From Manihot esculenta (lineage: Eukaryota; Streptophyta; Magnoliopsida; Malpighiales; Euphorbiaceae): a stretch of 64,000 bases of DNA. Positions 1 through 11,039 of the stretch are shown here, one piece after another. Numbering within the stretch: position 1 is the first letter of the stretch; every line of letters begins with the position of its first letter. Made by a program: the position numbers and the translations under genes. Below the pieces are notes generated by a model, which saw only the letters and a list, made by a program, of their open reading frames with translations, had not been told where the DNA came from and did no database searches. The stretch covers positions 18,942,000 through 19,005,999 of the forward strand of contig NC_035164.2 of the NCBI RefSeq assembly GCF_001659605.2, in the 5' to 3' direction.

Positions 1-2
1 TG

Positions 3-248
3 CCAGATTTTAGTACTAAATTGCAGCTACACATGGAGAAACATGAATTGGAGTTCAAAATGCTTCCCAATCATCTCAAAAATGCAAACATAAAGGCTAG
101 AGGCATACCTCATCTGAAAGAGGAGAAGCTAATCATGTTACTTCATGAGTACATGGAAAAAGTAGGATGGGTCATGGCCAAATCAAAAGGAGTGCTACAC
201 TTTTTGCTCAATGCAGTTGGGACGCTCTTCCTTTCCCCAATTACTTGA
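3..248 (+). pseudogene. A0 Gag/Pol-remnant ORF tail
   Basis: About 81 codons ending in a stop at 246-248. It reads LPNHLKNANI...HLKEEKLIMLLHEYMEKVGW, which aligns by position and pattern with the segment just before the reverse transcriptase in fuller relatives (LPDHLKYLYLGAKKTHPVIV... in A1). The reading frame then runs into the 3' non-coding block, so RT, RNase H and integrase are all missing. The same tail, with the same end (GTLF.SPIT then stop), occurs in E (27478) and G (40896). This shared end is inherited, not a private truncation. No catalytic function is expected. It may be only the C-terminal tail of a shortened Gag-like protein. Confidence 0.7.
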
Positions 249-1268
249 GCCTTGATCAAGAGGATCGCACCATGCACACCACACCCAGGGGAGTACTCAG
301 TTTCCTTTGTTCTTTTATGTTTCTTATACATTGAGGACAATGCATGATTTAGGTGTGGGGGTGCACATTTCTGAATTTTTACTTTTTGAGTTTATTTTTG
401 CTTTGATTTTTGGTTTGCTTGCATTAGTTGAAATTTTTCATTTTTTTTTTTTTGCTTTCAATAACACGCACAAATAGCCACAGTTTTTTTTATTTTGTTT
501 CTGTTTTTGAGATGCTTTACTCATCATATAGACTATGTTGGATGAGCTTTTCTTTCCATGACCCCATTGATGTGATGACTCTTTAAACTTATGTTGAATC
601 AGTTGCAGTGAGTTATATTCATGTTTGAGAATTACCTTTTGAATTGAATCTTTGAGTTTTCCATGGTGAAAAATATATTGATGACACTCATTAGAGAGAA
701 TGAATTGAAAATTGTGTGAATGAACTTAACAGGACTTGATTTAGCAATTGGTGTTGATTGCCCAAATCATTGAGAGAAAGAAATTCACAAAGGCTTAGAC
801 TTCAAAAGCACAAATTGAAAACTATTCCAATGGTCAAAAGACTATGAACAGAGCAAGTAGCCACTTGGACAGGTGACCAATTGAGTAATTGGGGGTGGGT
901 ATCACAAATATGTACCTTCACGTCAAAAGGTTGGTGACTTGTTCAAGCAAAATTAAAAGTGTAAAAAGCTGAATAAAGTACTTCAAGGTAAGGGCAAGTC
1001 ACTCTGAAAGCTAGAAAAAGTCTTATCTGAACAAATAATATGTGCATGTATGATCTCTCTCTTGAGTAAAATAAATCCTAGCCATGGTAAGTAAAGGGAA
1101 ATAAGGAAAGAAGGTGAGTAATCTTCATGCATATATTCTTCACTGCAATGATTCAAAATAGGGGTCTAGAGTAAGAACTTAAGTGGAAATAAGGATCTAG
1201 AGTAAGAAAGCTTGTTTGACTATGTTTATTTGCTTGAGGACAAGCAAAAGGCAAGGTGTGGGGGTATT
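249..1268 (+). other. A0 3' non-coding block with two polypurine-like motifs
   Basis: About 1 kb of AT-rich sequence with no supportable ORF. Near each end lies a related motif: TTGAGGACAA...AGGTGTGGGGGT at 331-365, and again at 1234-1268 immediately before the LTR. The second is in the polypurine-tract position used to prime plus-strand DNA synthesis. The block is conserved in A1, E, F and G. It includes a CCATTGATGTGATGACTCTTT stretch near 565 and a GCAATTGGTGTTGATT stretch near 745. Confidence 0.75.
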
Positions 1269-1407
1269 TGATAGAGCATATTTTAGTCCATATTATCATG
1301 ATCTTATTGATATTTATTTACACCTTTTCTACCTAATTTTGTGGTTTTAATCATGTTTTGCAGATATTAGGTGTAAAGAGACAATCTGGAGAAAATGCTC
1401 TTAAAAC

Positions 1408-1660
1408 TGCCAAAAAGTGCCAAATATGGAAAGTGCCCAAAAAGAAAAGTTTTCAAATATGGAAAGTGCTAAATAAGGAAAGTTTTCTGATAAGGAAAGT
1501 ACCAGAAAAGGAAAGCGTAATCAATAGATTCTTTGAAATTCAAATTGCAGATTCTTCTTTCCTTATTCAGAAGGTGAAGCCAATTATGGAAAGTGTCAAA
1601 TAAAGAAAGTTTTCAGAAAAGGAAAGTCCTCAAATAAGGGAAGTGCAGAAGCAAAAGCAA
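1408..1660 (+). repeat. U3 GGAAAGT repeat array
   Basis: Irregular repeats of (A/T)A(T/A)GGAAAGT spaced about 15-25 bp apart, such as AAATATGGAAAGTGC, AATAAGGAAAGTTTT and GATAAGGAAAGTACC. They lie 400-650 bp upstream of the TATA box. Equivalent arrays occur in the LTRs of A1 (6216-6325), E (24594-24712 and 28717-28835) and the inverted LTR at 16140-16235. The F and G LTRs carry different repeats at this position, so an enhancer-like role is plausible but unproven. Confidence 0.65.
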
Positions 1661-2056
1661 ATAAGGAAAACTCAGTCAGAAGATTATTTGAAATTCAAAT
1701 CGCAGATCTTTCTTTCCTCATTCAAAGATATGCACACCCTGCAGCAGTCAAATCTTCCTATTTAGGCAGCAAGATTTCGTGAAGATGCACTTGCCTCTTC
1801 TTCATTCAGCATTCAAAATTCAAACAAAGGCTCCACCTAAAAAGGAAAGACTGGACAGATTTCTTTCCCTTCTGCATTCAATGACTGCGCTCCACTTCCT
1901 CTTCTACAATCCGCGCGCATCCTTCCTCTTTTGAAGCCTGATCCGCGCACCTCCTTCCTTCTGGAGAATTTGCAACGCGATTCTTTCCTTTTCAGCACTT
2001 TAGACAGCCTATTGACTAATTAGGAAGCAAGTATGACCTAGGGCAGCACTTTCAAC

Positions 2057-2064
2057 TATAAAAA
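2057..2064 (+). promoter_or_regulatory. LTR TATA box
   Basis: TATAAAAA within AACTATAAAAAGACACATAAGG. The same block recurs in the related LTRs at 6701, 25077 and 29205 and, slightly changed, at 16399. This conservation at one position in each LTR supports it as the U3 promoter core. Confidence 0.65.
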
Positions 2065-2844
2065 GACACATAAGGAGCCTCCACACAACCTTTAAGCCCC
2101 CCTTGGGAGGCACCTACGAAATTCACATCTCTTTTTCTACCTTTCTTCTTTTCTTTTATTTTTAATTTTGTTTCAGCCATGAGAGGCTGAAATCTTTTAT
2201 TCTAGTTGAAGATTAGGTGATACTTTAGTTGTTTTATGGATTGGGAGACTTGATTAAACATTGTTAAACTTTTGGTTGTTCAATATTCATGCAATTTCAT
2301 GCTTGATTTCAATATTGCTTTGTTCTTTAGATCTACGTTGATTCTTGATTGCAAAGTAATAATATATTAGTTTGGATGATTTAAGACCATAATTGCTTGG
2401 ATTATTCAAACATAAGAACACTTGGTGTAAAAAAACTAAGGAAATTGTATGATCTAACGACATCTCATGCGTTTGAGTAGTTAGGATTGGATCTCTCTCT
2501 TTCTTCATGCAATTAACAATTGTTTGATGCCTAAGGCCCAAGGATGTTCCTTGGCAATTTGTTAATCAGTAATTAATTAGAGAACGTTCCCTAATTGATT
2601 TAATCATAAGGAGAGACATGGTGGTGAGAAGTGTCTTCCATCTCCATAACTAATCTATTGAATCAATCAAAAGAAACTAAGTGTCAATGATCAATCCCAA
2701 CAACTGAAGTGGATCCAATTCTTCAACTAGAGCTTTCTTATTATTTATTTCTCTTTATTTTTATTATTTGCTTTATTTTTATTGCTTTCAGTTTTAGATT
2801 AATTAAATCAATCTCAAACCCCCCCATTTTACTTTTACTGCAAT

Positions 2845-3085
2845 TTATTTTTATTCCGCTTTCAGTTTATCTCGTTTTCAGTTTTATCTCGTTTCAGTTT
2901 TTTTTGCTTTCAGTTTATTTTGCTTTCCGTTTATTTCTCTTTCAGTTTTATTTTTGTTTCAGTTTTATCTCGTTTCAGTTTATTCCGCTTTCAGTTTTAT
3001 CTCGTTTCAGCTTATTTTGCTTTCAGTTTATTTCTCTTTCAGATTTATTTTTGTTTCAGTTTATTTTTGTTTCAGTTTATTTTAT
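2845..3085 (+). repeat. Pyrimidine-rich TTTCAGTTTAT minisatellite in LTR
   Basis: More than ten imperfect units of about 15-25 bp built on (GC)TTTCAGTTTTAT and CTCGTTTCAGTTTAT. Related LTRs carry only two to four units at this place, for example 25855-25900. The array explains the extra length of this LTR and generates long Phe/Leu/Ser-rich reading frames that are not genes. Confidence 0.8.
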
Positions 3086-3329
3086 TGGTCTTGATAAGGA
3101 AAATAGGTAAGTCCTCAATTCCCTGTGGATTCGATCCTTTCACCACTATCTGCAGTTGTAAATTGTTGATAACCAGAGAGGTTATTTTTGACAGGCTTCG
3201 ACAACCGCGAGTCAGAACACCACCGCATTTCGACCGCCGAACCCTTCACCTCAGCTCCCATCGCAGACTGAAACCATCTTCAGCGCAAGTCTTCATCCTC
3301 TAGCCCAGGCAAGCTCTTCCAGTCTGCCT

Positions 3330-5001
3330 TTGCAGTCAGATCTTGCGCAAGGTACGATTGAAAAGAGTCCAAAGCAGAACACCAGTCAGAAAGCACCAGA
3401 ATCAGATTTGAAACCTCTTCCAGACCATCTGAAGTACTTATACTTAGGAGCCAAAAAGACACATCCAGTGATAGTGTCCAGCCATTTGAGCCAGACTGAG
3501 GAAGAAAGCCTCCTGAGAGTCCTGAAAAAGCACAAAAGGAGCCATAGGATGGACCATAGATGACATAAAAGGTATTTCTCCTTCCACATGCATGCATAGA
3601 ATTCACATGGAGGATGAATGCAAGCCAGTCAGAGATGCTCAAAGAAGACTGAATCCTCCTATGATGGAAGTGGTGAAAAAGGAGATAGTCAAGCTCCTAG
3701 ACGCAGGTATTATCTATCCTATCTCTGATAGCAAATGGGTAAGTCCTGTGCATGTAGTTCTAAAGAAAACTGGAATTACCATTGTTCCAAATGCTGAAGG
3801 GGAACTTGTCCCCACTAGAGTTCAAAATGGATGGAGAGTATGCATGGACTATAGGAAGCTCAATGCTGCAACAAGAAAAGACCACTTCCCTCTACCATTC
3901 ATTGATCAAATGCTAGAAAGGCTTACAGGTAAGTCCCATTATTATTGTCTTGATGGTTATTTAGGTTTTTATCAGATTTCAGTTGCTCTAGAGGACCAAG
4001 AGAATACCACCTTCACTTATTCTTTTGGCACTTTTGCCTTTAGAAGAATGCCATTTGGACTATGCAATGCACCTGCCACCTTTCAGCGATGCATGATGAG
4101 CATATTCTCTGACTATGTGGGTAAGACAATTGAAGTGTTCATGGATGACTTCACAGTGCATGGCAACTCTTTTGAAGAATGCCTTGCCAACTTGGAAAAA
4201 ATCCTACAGAGATGCCTTGAATCTAACCTTGTACTTAATTATGAAAAATGTCACTTTATCGTTAATCAAGGTATGGTCTTAGGTCATGTTGTTTCAGTAA
4301 GGGCATTGAAGTGGACAAAGCTAAGGTGGATACCATTAAAAATCTGCCTTATCCCACAAATGTTAGAGAAATTTGGTCATTCCTTGGCCATGCAGGGTTC
4401 TATAGAAGATTCAAAAGATTTCTCTAAAATTACATTGCCATTATGCAAATTGCTCCAACAGGATGTAACATTTGATTTTGATGCAGATTGCAAAAAGGCA
4501 TTTGATCTGATTAAAGAATTGCTTGTGACTGCTCCAATTATTCAGGCACCTAACTGGAACCTGCCTTTTGAAATCATGTGTGATGCAAGCAACCATGTTG
4601 TAGGAGCAGTCTTGAGGCAACGTGTGGGACACTCACCTCACATCATTCACTATGCCTCTCGCACCTTGGATGCTGCCCAAAGCAATTACTCAACGATAGA
4701 AAAGGAGCTATTGGCTGTTGTATTTGCCTTGGAGAAGTTCAGACCATACCTCCTTGGGACTAAAGTCATTGTCTATTCCGACCATGCAGCCTTGCGATAC
4801 TTGATCAAGAAAAAGGAGGCAAAACCAAGGCTCATTAGGTGGATCCTTCTACTACAAGAGTTTGATCTAGAGATAAGAGACAAGAAAGGCAAGGAAAACC
4901 TTATGGCTGACCACCTCAGCCGACTTCCCTCTAGCTCTACACCATGTCCAGTCAAAAAAGAGTTCCCAGACGAACATCTGTTCGTCGCCCATTCAGCCTA
5001 A
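3330..5001 (+). pseudogene. A1 pol remnant: reverse transcriptase and RNase H
   Basis: The pre-RT segment (3330-3563) has the LPDHLKYLYLGAKKT...LKKHKR pattern, then the frame shifts. The main ORF 3592-5001 (469 codons) has [20 protein letters not shown] (residues about 34-53), [13 protein letters not shown], and the catalytic FMDD at residues 183-186. RNase H follows, with CDAS, EKELLAV and [10 protein letters not shown] and a final DHLSRLPSS. Around 4303-4415 the translation loses the expected connection-domain pattern and then regains it, which implies two compensating indels. The ORF ends shortly after the FPDEHLFVA segment that normally leads into integrase, then enters the 3' non-coding block. 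The catalytic motifs remain, but the protein is probably dead because of the shifted segment. Confidence 0.88.
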
Positions 5002-6079
5002 GTGGATCGCACCATGCACACCACACCCCAGGGGAGTACTCAGTTTCCTTTGTTCTTTTATGTTTCTTACACATTGAGGACAATGCATGATTTAGGTGTG
5101 GGGGTGCATATCTCTTTCTTCTCCTTCTTTTCTTCTTCTTCTTCTCTTCTCATTTTCCTTTCAGATCTGTGAAAATTCTTCCTTTCAGCTTAGTTTTTGT
5201 CCAATCTTTTTCCTTTTCTTTTCAGTTTTGCAATTTTCATTAGTCTGAATAGCCACAGTTGAAATTTTTTTTTAAGTTTTTGCTTTCAATAACACACACA
5301 ACCACAACCTTTTTCTTCTTTTTGATTTGCTCTACTCAAACTGATGAACTATGTTGGATGAGTTTTTCTTTCTATGACCCCATTGATGTGATGACTCTTT
5401 AAACTTATGTTGAATCAATTGCAGTGAGTTATATTCATGTTTGAGAATTGCCTTTTGAATTGAATCTTTGAGCTTACCATGATGAAAAATGTATTGATGA
5501 CATTCATTAGAGAGAATGAATTGAAATTTGTGTGAATGATTAATATGACTTGATTTAGCAATTGATGTTGATTTGTCCAATGCATTGATTAAAGAAATTC
5601 AGCAAAGTCTTAGACTTCATAAGCACAATTGAAAACTGTTCCAATGGTTGAAAGACTATAAACGGAGGTAGTAGCCACTTGGACAGGTGACCAATTGAGT
5701 AACTTGGGATGGGTATCACCAATATGTACCTTCACGTCAAAAGGTTGGTGACTTTTTAAAGCAAAACATAAATGCAAAAGACTGAATATGGTACTTCAAG
5801 GTAAGGGCAAATCACTCTAAAAGCAAGAAAAAGTCTTAACTGAACAAAACATATGCATGTATAGTCTCTCTCTTGAGTAAAACAGATCCTAGCCATGGTA
5901 AGTAAAAGGAAACAAGGAAAGAAGGTGAGTAATCTTCATGCATATATTCTTCACTGCAATGATTCAAAATAGGTGTTTAGAGTAAGAGTTTAAGTGGAAA
6001 TAAGGACCTAGGGTGAGAAAACTTGTTTGACTATGTTTATTTGCTTGAGGATAAGCAAAAGGCTAGGTGTGGGGGTATT
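5002..6079 (+). other. A1 3' non-coding block with duplicated polypurine-like motif
   Basis: Homologous to 249-1268. Begins with GTGGATCGCACCATGCAC and GGGGAGTACTCAGTTTCC. Motif copies lie at 5074-5108 and 6045-6079, the second adjoining the LTR. There is a pyrimidine-rich stretch at 5110-5260. No gene is supportable. Confidence 0.75.
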
Positions 6080-7667
6080 TGATAGAGCATATTTTAGTCC
6101 ATTTTATCATTATGATCTTGATGTTTATTTACATCTTTTCTATCTAATTTTGTGGTTTTAATCATGTTTTGCAAATATTAGGTGTAAAGAGACAATCTGG
6201 AGAAAATGCTTTTAAAACTGTCAAAAAGTGCCAAATATGGAAAGTGCTGAAAAAGGAAAGTTTTCAAATAAGGAAAGTTTTCAGAAAAGGAAAGTCCTCA
6301 AATATGAAAAGTGTAGAAGCAAAAGCAAAATAAGGAAAGCTCAGTCAGAAGATTATTTGAAATTCAAATCGCAGATCTTTCTTTCCTTGTTTAAAGATGT
6401 GCATACACTGCAGCGGTCATATCTTCCTATTTAGGCAGCAAGATTTCAAGGATGCACTTGCCTCTTCCACATTCAGCATTCAAAATTCAAACGAAGGCTC
6501 CACCTAAAAAGGAAATACTGGACAGATATCTTTCCACTTCTGCACATTAATGACTGCACGCTCTCCTTCCTCTTCTGCAGTCCAAGCCGCGCGTCTCCTT
6601 CCTTCTGGAGAATTTGCAACGCGATTCTTTCCTTTATAGCACTTTGGGCAGCCTCTTCACTAATTAGGAAGCAAGTATGACCTAGAGCAGCACTTTTAAC
6701 TATAAAAAGACACATAAGGAGCCTCCACACGACCTTTACACTCTCACTTGGGCACACCTACGGGATTGTAATTGATACCATCTCTTCTTCTTCCCTTCTT
6801 TATTTTTTGGTTTTTGATTCAGCCATGAGTGGCTAAAACCTTTTACTCTAGTTGAAGATTGGTTGAAACTAAGGTTGTTTAAAGGATTTTGAGATCTGAA
6901 CACATATTGTTTGTCTTTTGGTTATTCAATATTCATATAGTTCATGCTTGATTTCTATTATTACTTTGTTGTTTTGATCAAATTGGCCACTTGATTCTTG
7001 ATTGGAAGGTAATTAATTGTTAGTTTGGATAATTTTTAGTCCGTAATTGCTGAAATTATTCAAACATAAGAACACTTGGTGTAACAACTAAGGAATTGTA
7101 TGATCTAGCAACATCTCATGTGTTTGAGTAGCTAGGATTAGATCTCTCTCTTTCTTCATGCAATTAACAATTGTTTGATGCCTAATGCCCAAGGATGTTC
7201 CTTGGCAATATGTTAATTAGTAATTAATTAGAGGGCATTCCCTAATTGGTTTAATCATAAGGAGAGACATGGTGGTGAGAAGCTTCTTCCATCTCCATAA
7301 CTAATCTATTGAATCAACCTAAGGAACATAAGTTTCAATAATCAATCCGAACAACCAAAGTGGATCCATCTCTTCAACTAGACTTTTCTCATATTGATTT
7401 CATCTTTATTTTAATTATCTTCTTATTTGATTGCTTTCAGTAGTTGGTAAATCAAATCAATCTCAAAACCCCCCATTTTACTTTACATGCATTTTTATTT
7501 TATTTGCTTTCAGTTTATTCGTTCACAGTGCGTTCTCTTGGTCCTGATAAGGAAGGTTGGTAAGTTTATAATTCCCTGTGGATTCGATCCTTTACCACTA
7601 TCTGTAGTAGTAATATTGTTGATAAACGGAAAGGTTATTTTTGACCGGCTTCGACAACCGCGAGTCA
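6080..7667 (+). repeat. A1 3' LTR (1588 bp)
   Basis: Starts TGATAGAGCATATTTTAGTCC and ends CAACCGCGAGTCA. It has GGAAAGT repeats at 6216-6325 and a TATA box at 6701. It shares TTAGTCC and AATCATGTTTTG with the A0 LTR, so A0 and A1 are closer to each other than to E. It is followed without a primer site by copia integrase-tail sequence. Confidence 0.88.
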
Positions 7668-9530
7668 GGGGTATCCTAAGGAAACCAAAGGATACTATTT
7701 CTATATTCTCTCAGAAAACAAACTGTTTGTTGCTCAAAGTGGTACCTTTTTAAAAAAGAAATTTATCTCTCAGAGAATTAGTGGGAGTACAGTGCAACTT
7801 GAGGAATCTCAAGCACTACAAGAGAGCATTGAACCTCTAGTAGAACCACTTCCAAACCACAAGCAGCTGTGGAAGCTAAAAGGGTGACACAACTCCCACG
7901 CAGATCTGATAGGACGCGTCATCAGCCTAAGAGATATGGGTTTCTCATGACTGATAGTCGTGAAGTTTTGCTCATTGATCAAGATGAGCCTAGTACCTAT
8001 CAAAAAGCTATGTCAGGTCTAGATTTTGAGAAATGGCTTTATGCCATGAAATCTGAAATGCAATCCATGTATGACAATCAAGTTTGGTTATTAATTGATC
8101 TCCCTGAGGGTATTAAGACCATTGGTTGCAAATGGGTATTCAAGAAGAAAACTGACATGGATGGAAATGTGCATACCTACGAAGCATGGCCTATTGCAAA
8201 AGGTTTCAAATAAACTCATGGTATAGACTATGATGAGACCTTTTCACCAATTGCAATGCTTAAGTCGATTAGAATTATCATTGCTATTGTTGCGTATTAT
8301 GATTACGAGATATGGCAAATGAATGTCAAAACAGCTTTCCTTAATAGAAACTTGCTCGAGAATGTGTACATGACACAACCTAAGGGTTTTGTAATGCCTA
8401 AGAATTTGGTAAAGATTTTCATGCTTCAAAGATCCATTTATGGATTGAAGCAAGCATCTCGGAGCTGGAATCTTCATTTCGATGAGATAGTCAGAGACTT
8501 CGGATTCATCAAGAATAAAGATGAACCTTGTGTTTACAAGATGGTTAGTGGGAGTGCAGTTGTGTTTCTAGTCCTATTGGAAATGATATTTCTACCTTGC
8601 AAAAGGTTAAGACTTGGTTAGGGATTTTTTTTTCAATGAAGGACTTAGGTGAGACTGTATATATCCTTGGTATTAAGATCTATAGAGATAGATCTACGAG
8701 GATAATCGATCTGAGTCAAAATACTTATATTGACAGTGCTGAAAAGGTTTAGCATGCAAGATTCCAAAAGAGGATTCTTGTCCATGTCTTATGGTATTCA
8801 TCTTAGCAAGAATTAATGTCCTATGATATCTGATGAGCAAGAACGGATGAATAAAATTCCTTATGCTTCTGCTATTGGATCTATCACGTATACCATGTTA
8901 TGTACTAGACCAGACATCTCATATGCATTAAGCATAACAAGCAGATATCAGGCAGATCCCGGTGAAAGTCACTAAATAGCTGTTAAGAATATCCTAAAGT
9001 ACCTTAGAAAGACTAAGGATGCATTCTTAGTTTATGGAGGTTTGGAAGATGAGCTAGTTGTAAAAAGTTACACAGATACTAGTTTCCAAACCGACATAGA
9101 TGAGTTTAGATTGCAGTCAGGATTCATATTCACTTTAAATGGTGGAGTTGTTAGTTGGAAAAGTTTCAAGCAGAGCACTGTAGTTGATTCTACAATAAAA
9201 GCTGAGTATATAGCAGCATCAGATGCAGCTAAGGAGGCAGTCTAGTTGAATAAATTCATCACAGAGTTGGGAGTAGTTCCTAGCATTGTAAACCTTATGG
9301 ACCTTTATTATAATAACAATGGTGCCATAGCACAGGCAAAGGAGCCTAGATCCCATTAGAGATCTAAGCATATACTTAGGCGATTTCACCTTATTTAAGA
9401 GATTATTGATAAAGGAGATATGCAAGATAGACACAAATGACAACATTGCAGATCCACTGACCAAGTCTCTCTCATGGGTCAAGCATGATCAGCACACTAG
9501 ATCTATGGGTATTAGATGTTTCTATGATTA
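7668..9530 (+). pseudogene. C1 copia pol remnant: integrase tail, RT, RNase H
   Basis: Frame pieces read GYPKETKGYYFY (integrase C-terminus) and then KAMSGLDFEKWLYAMKSEMQSM...WVFKKKTDMDG (RT N-terminus, 7869-8213). The next piece reads DYEIWQMNVKTAFLNRNL and SIYGLKQASRSWN (8256-8621). RNase H pieces are SYTDTSFQTDIDEFRLQSG and DSTIKAEYIAASDAAKEAV (9042-9245). An in-frame TAA at 8211-8213 sits where a Gln codon is expected (GFK*THG), and a TAG at 9243-9245 sits where Trp is expected. The YVDD region near 8575 is deleted or frameshifted (LVLLEMIF), so the polymerase active site is gone. Confidence 0.88.
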
Positions 9531-9551
9531 GGCCTAGTGCAAGTGGGATAT

Positions 9552-10952
9552 TGTTAGTGTATTTGCTTTAGGCTACTATCTTGGACCTTTTGTATGTCAT
9601 TTTATTTATTAATAAAAGAGGTGTTATTATCATTATTATTTTTTTGCATCTTACATAATAAAATATAACTAGTATGATTATTGATTGATAATCATGAGAT
9701 AATTATGTATATGTTGATATAAATCAATAATTATAGATACTTGTTAGAGAACAAAGTATTGGATGGACCCACATTGAGATCACTACATGGGTTATTGTCA
9801 TAAGTGAATCTCAAGGTAGTTATGTTTTAATCCTTTGACTTGAGACTGTTATAGTTTCCAACATAAGCACTGTTATATTTTGACATAACCAAATATTATT
9901 TTTAATCGGATAATCATAAAAGTTATGATTGAGCATAATAGAAATTATGTAGAGGATATTGAACAATCAAAATAGAATTTGTCCCTCTCTTTGAGAGAGA
10001 TATCTTCTAGGCCTCTCGATAAGTGAGACTGAGAAATGCATGGTCGTGCTCAAATGAATTGATAATGTGATCAATATCATTTGATTTTGTCAGTCTACTT
10101 AGTGATCGAGAAATCATAAGTTTGAACATTATAAGTTTGACATTGACCATGAATTATATTCAAACTAGATATCATGTGACAAAGGGATTAATACATGTTA
10201 TGTTTATTAGGTTTTATTAGACTATCAATCCTCATATTAATTGGGTAGTCATAACGTCTTGCTAGAGGCTGCTTCTGGTTTATGGGCCTTGTTGGACTGG
10301 GCCTATTGCCAATTAATGTGAGCCTATTGGGTCACACAAAAAATAATGTCATTGATGTGCTATGTCATATTAATGGGCTAAGAGCCCGTTAGTATAATTA
10401 ATAATAATAAAGATGTTATTATTAATTATTATTATAAGATAATAATATTTAAAAGATCTACTGTCTATCTGTAACTATTACTGATAAAGGATTTTTGTTT
10501 TCTTTTGAAGAGGACTTATCACATAGATACATTAGTATCTGCGAAATTGTGATAGTTGATTTCGAATACAACTCTTTTTCGAAAAGAAGTGTTAGAAAAT
10601 GAAAAGACTAAGAGAAAAACGAGTGAACATAAAAAAGATCTTTGAATTGTGGCAGCAAGGGTTTTTTTTTTCTGGTGATCATTTTCTAGATTGTAGATTG
10701 GAAGCACATAGCTAATCCATCCGTTTAAAGAGCTAGTATTCTAGACGGAAACGTTTGTGTGGACACCATTGAGGGTGTTCGTTTCAGAAGCAGCACCATC
10801 AGTCTGAAATAGTTGCTTTTCGTCAATTGAAAAATGTTAGTCTTTTTATCCTTCCTTTCAAATTAAACGAAGTACTTGGATCCTGGAAGTGGAAGGAGAG
10901 ATCTTTTTCCGCTGCATAATTTTGATTGTAGTGATCTCTAGGTTTCCTTACA
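9552..10952 (+). repeat. C1 copia 3' LTR (about 1.4 kb)
   Basis: Starts TGTTAGTGTATTTGC directly after GTGCAAGTGGGATAT. The proposed end is ...CTAGGTTTCCTTACA, about 45 bp after TTTTTCCGCTGCATA, a pattern typical of copia U5 ends. The start is firm. The end is inferred because no second LTR of this family is complete here for comparison. AT-rich, without genes. Confidence 0.6.
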
Positions 10953-11039
10953 TTTACTTTTTCTCTTCTCCCTCCTCCTCTGGGAAGATTTTGTTTATCC
11001 AGGTAAAGTCTTCTGAAGGGAACCGTTTCAACAGCTCCT

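Larger units (their letters stand above)
1..3214 (+). mobile_element. A0: 3' part of a pol-less Athila-type (Ty3/gypsy) element
   Basis: Internal 3' end followed by a complete 3' LTR. The order seen is a short Gag/Pol-remnant ORF tail (3-248), about 1 kb of non-coding sequence, a purine-rich GTGTGGGGGTATT tract, then the LTR starting TGATAGAGC at 1269. The LTR ends exactly at ...GAGTCA (3214). No primer site follows; instead the pol region of another Athila element starts at 3215. The simplest reading is that A0 is inserted in A1 and that its 5' part lies outside the window. The right flanking five bases are GAACA, and their duplicate should lie to the left of the window. It belongs to the same deleted family as E and G. 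Confidence 0.8.
1269..3214 (+). repeat. A0 3' LTR (Athila-type, 1946 bp)
   Basis: Starts TGATAGAGCATATTTTAGTCC and ends GACAACCGCGAGTCA. It carries a U3 array of GGAAAGT motifs (about 1408-1660), a TATA box at 2057 (AACTATAAAAAGACAC), a conserved 'GCCATGAGAGGCTGAAA' segment near 2177, and a CCCTGTGGATTCGATC segment near 3120 that is shared by all Athila LTRs here. It is longer than its relatives (about 1.58 kb), mainly because of an expanded pyrimidine repeat at 2845-3085. Confidence 0.9.
3215..7667 (+). mobile_element. A1: Athila-type element, pol to 3' LTR, lacking integrase
   Basis: Resumes at 3215 after the A0 insertion. It holds the pre-RT linker, an RT-RNase H ORF, the conserved 3' non-coding block (5002-6079), and a 3' LTR (6080-7667) that ends in copia sequence. 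The right flanking bases are GGGGT. No integrase sequence lies between the end of RNase H (5001) and the 3' block, so this copy could not integrate on its own. Confidence 0.8.
7668..10952 (+). mobile_element. C1: 5'-truncated Ty1/copia element with 3' LTR
   Basis: Starts abruptly at the integrase C-terminal region (GYPKETKGYYFY) next to the A1 LTR. It continues through RT and RNase H to a polypurine-like GTGCAAGTGGGATAT and an LTR starting TGTTAG at 9552. Copia order (integrase before RT) is clear. The 5' half should lie to the left of A1's missing 5' end, outside the window. It is the same family as C2. Confidence 0.85.

Noticed and set aside
2709..3303. Overlapping 127-133 codon Phe/Leu/Ser-rich frames
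   Set aside because: They arise from the TTTCAGTTTAT pyrimidine array inside an LTR, and the corresponding region of sister LTRs has no such frame.
1269..7667. A single element with LTRs 1269-3214 and 6080-7667
   Set aside because: No primer site follows 3214, and a polypurine tract precedes 1269, so the first LTR is a 3' LTR. Nesting of A0 in A1 fits better.
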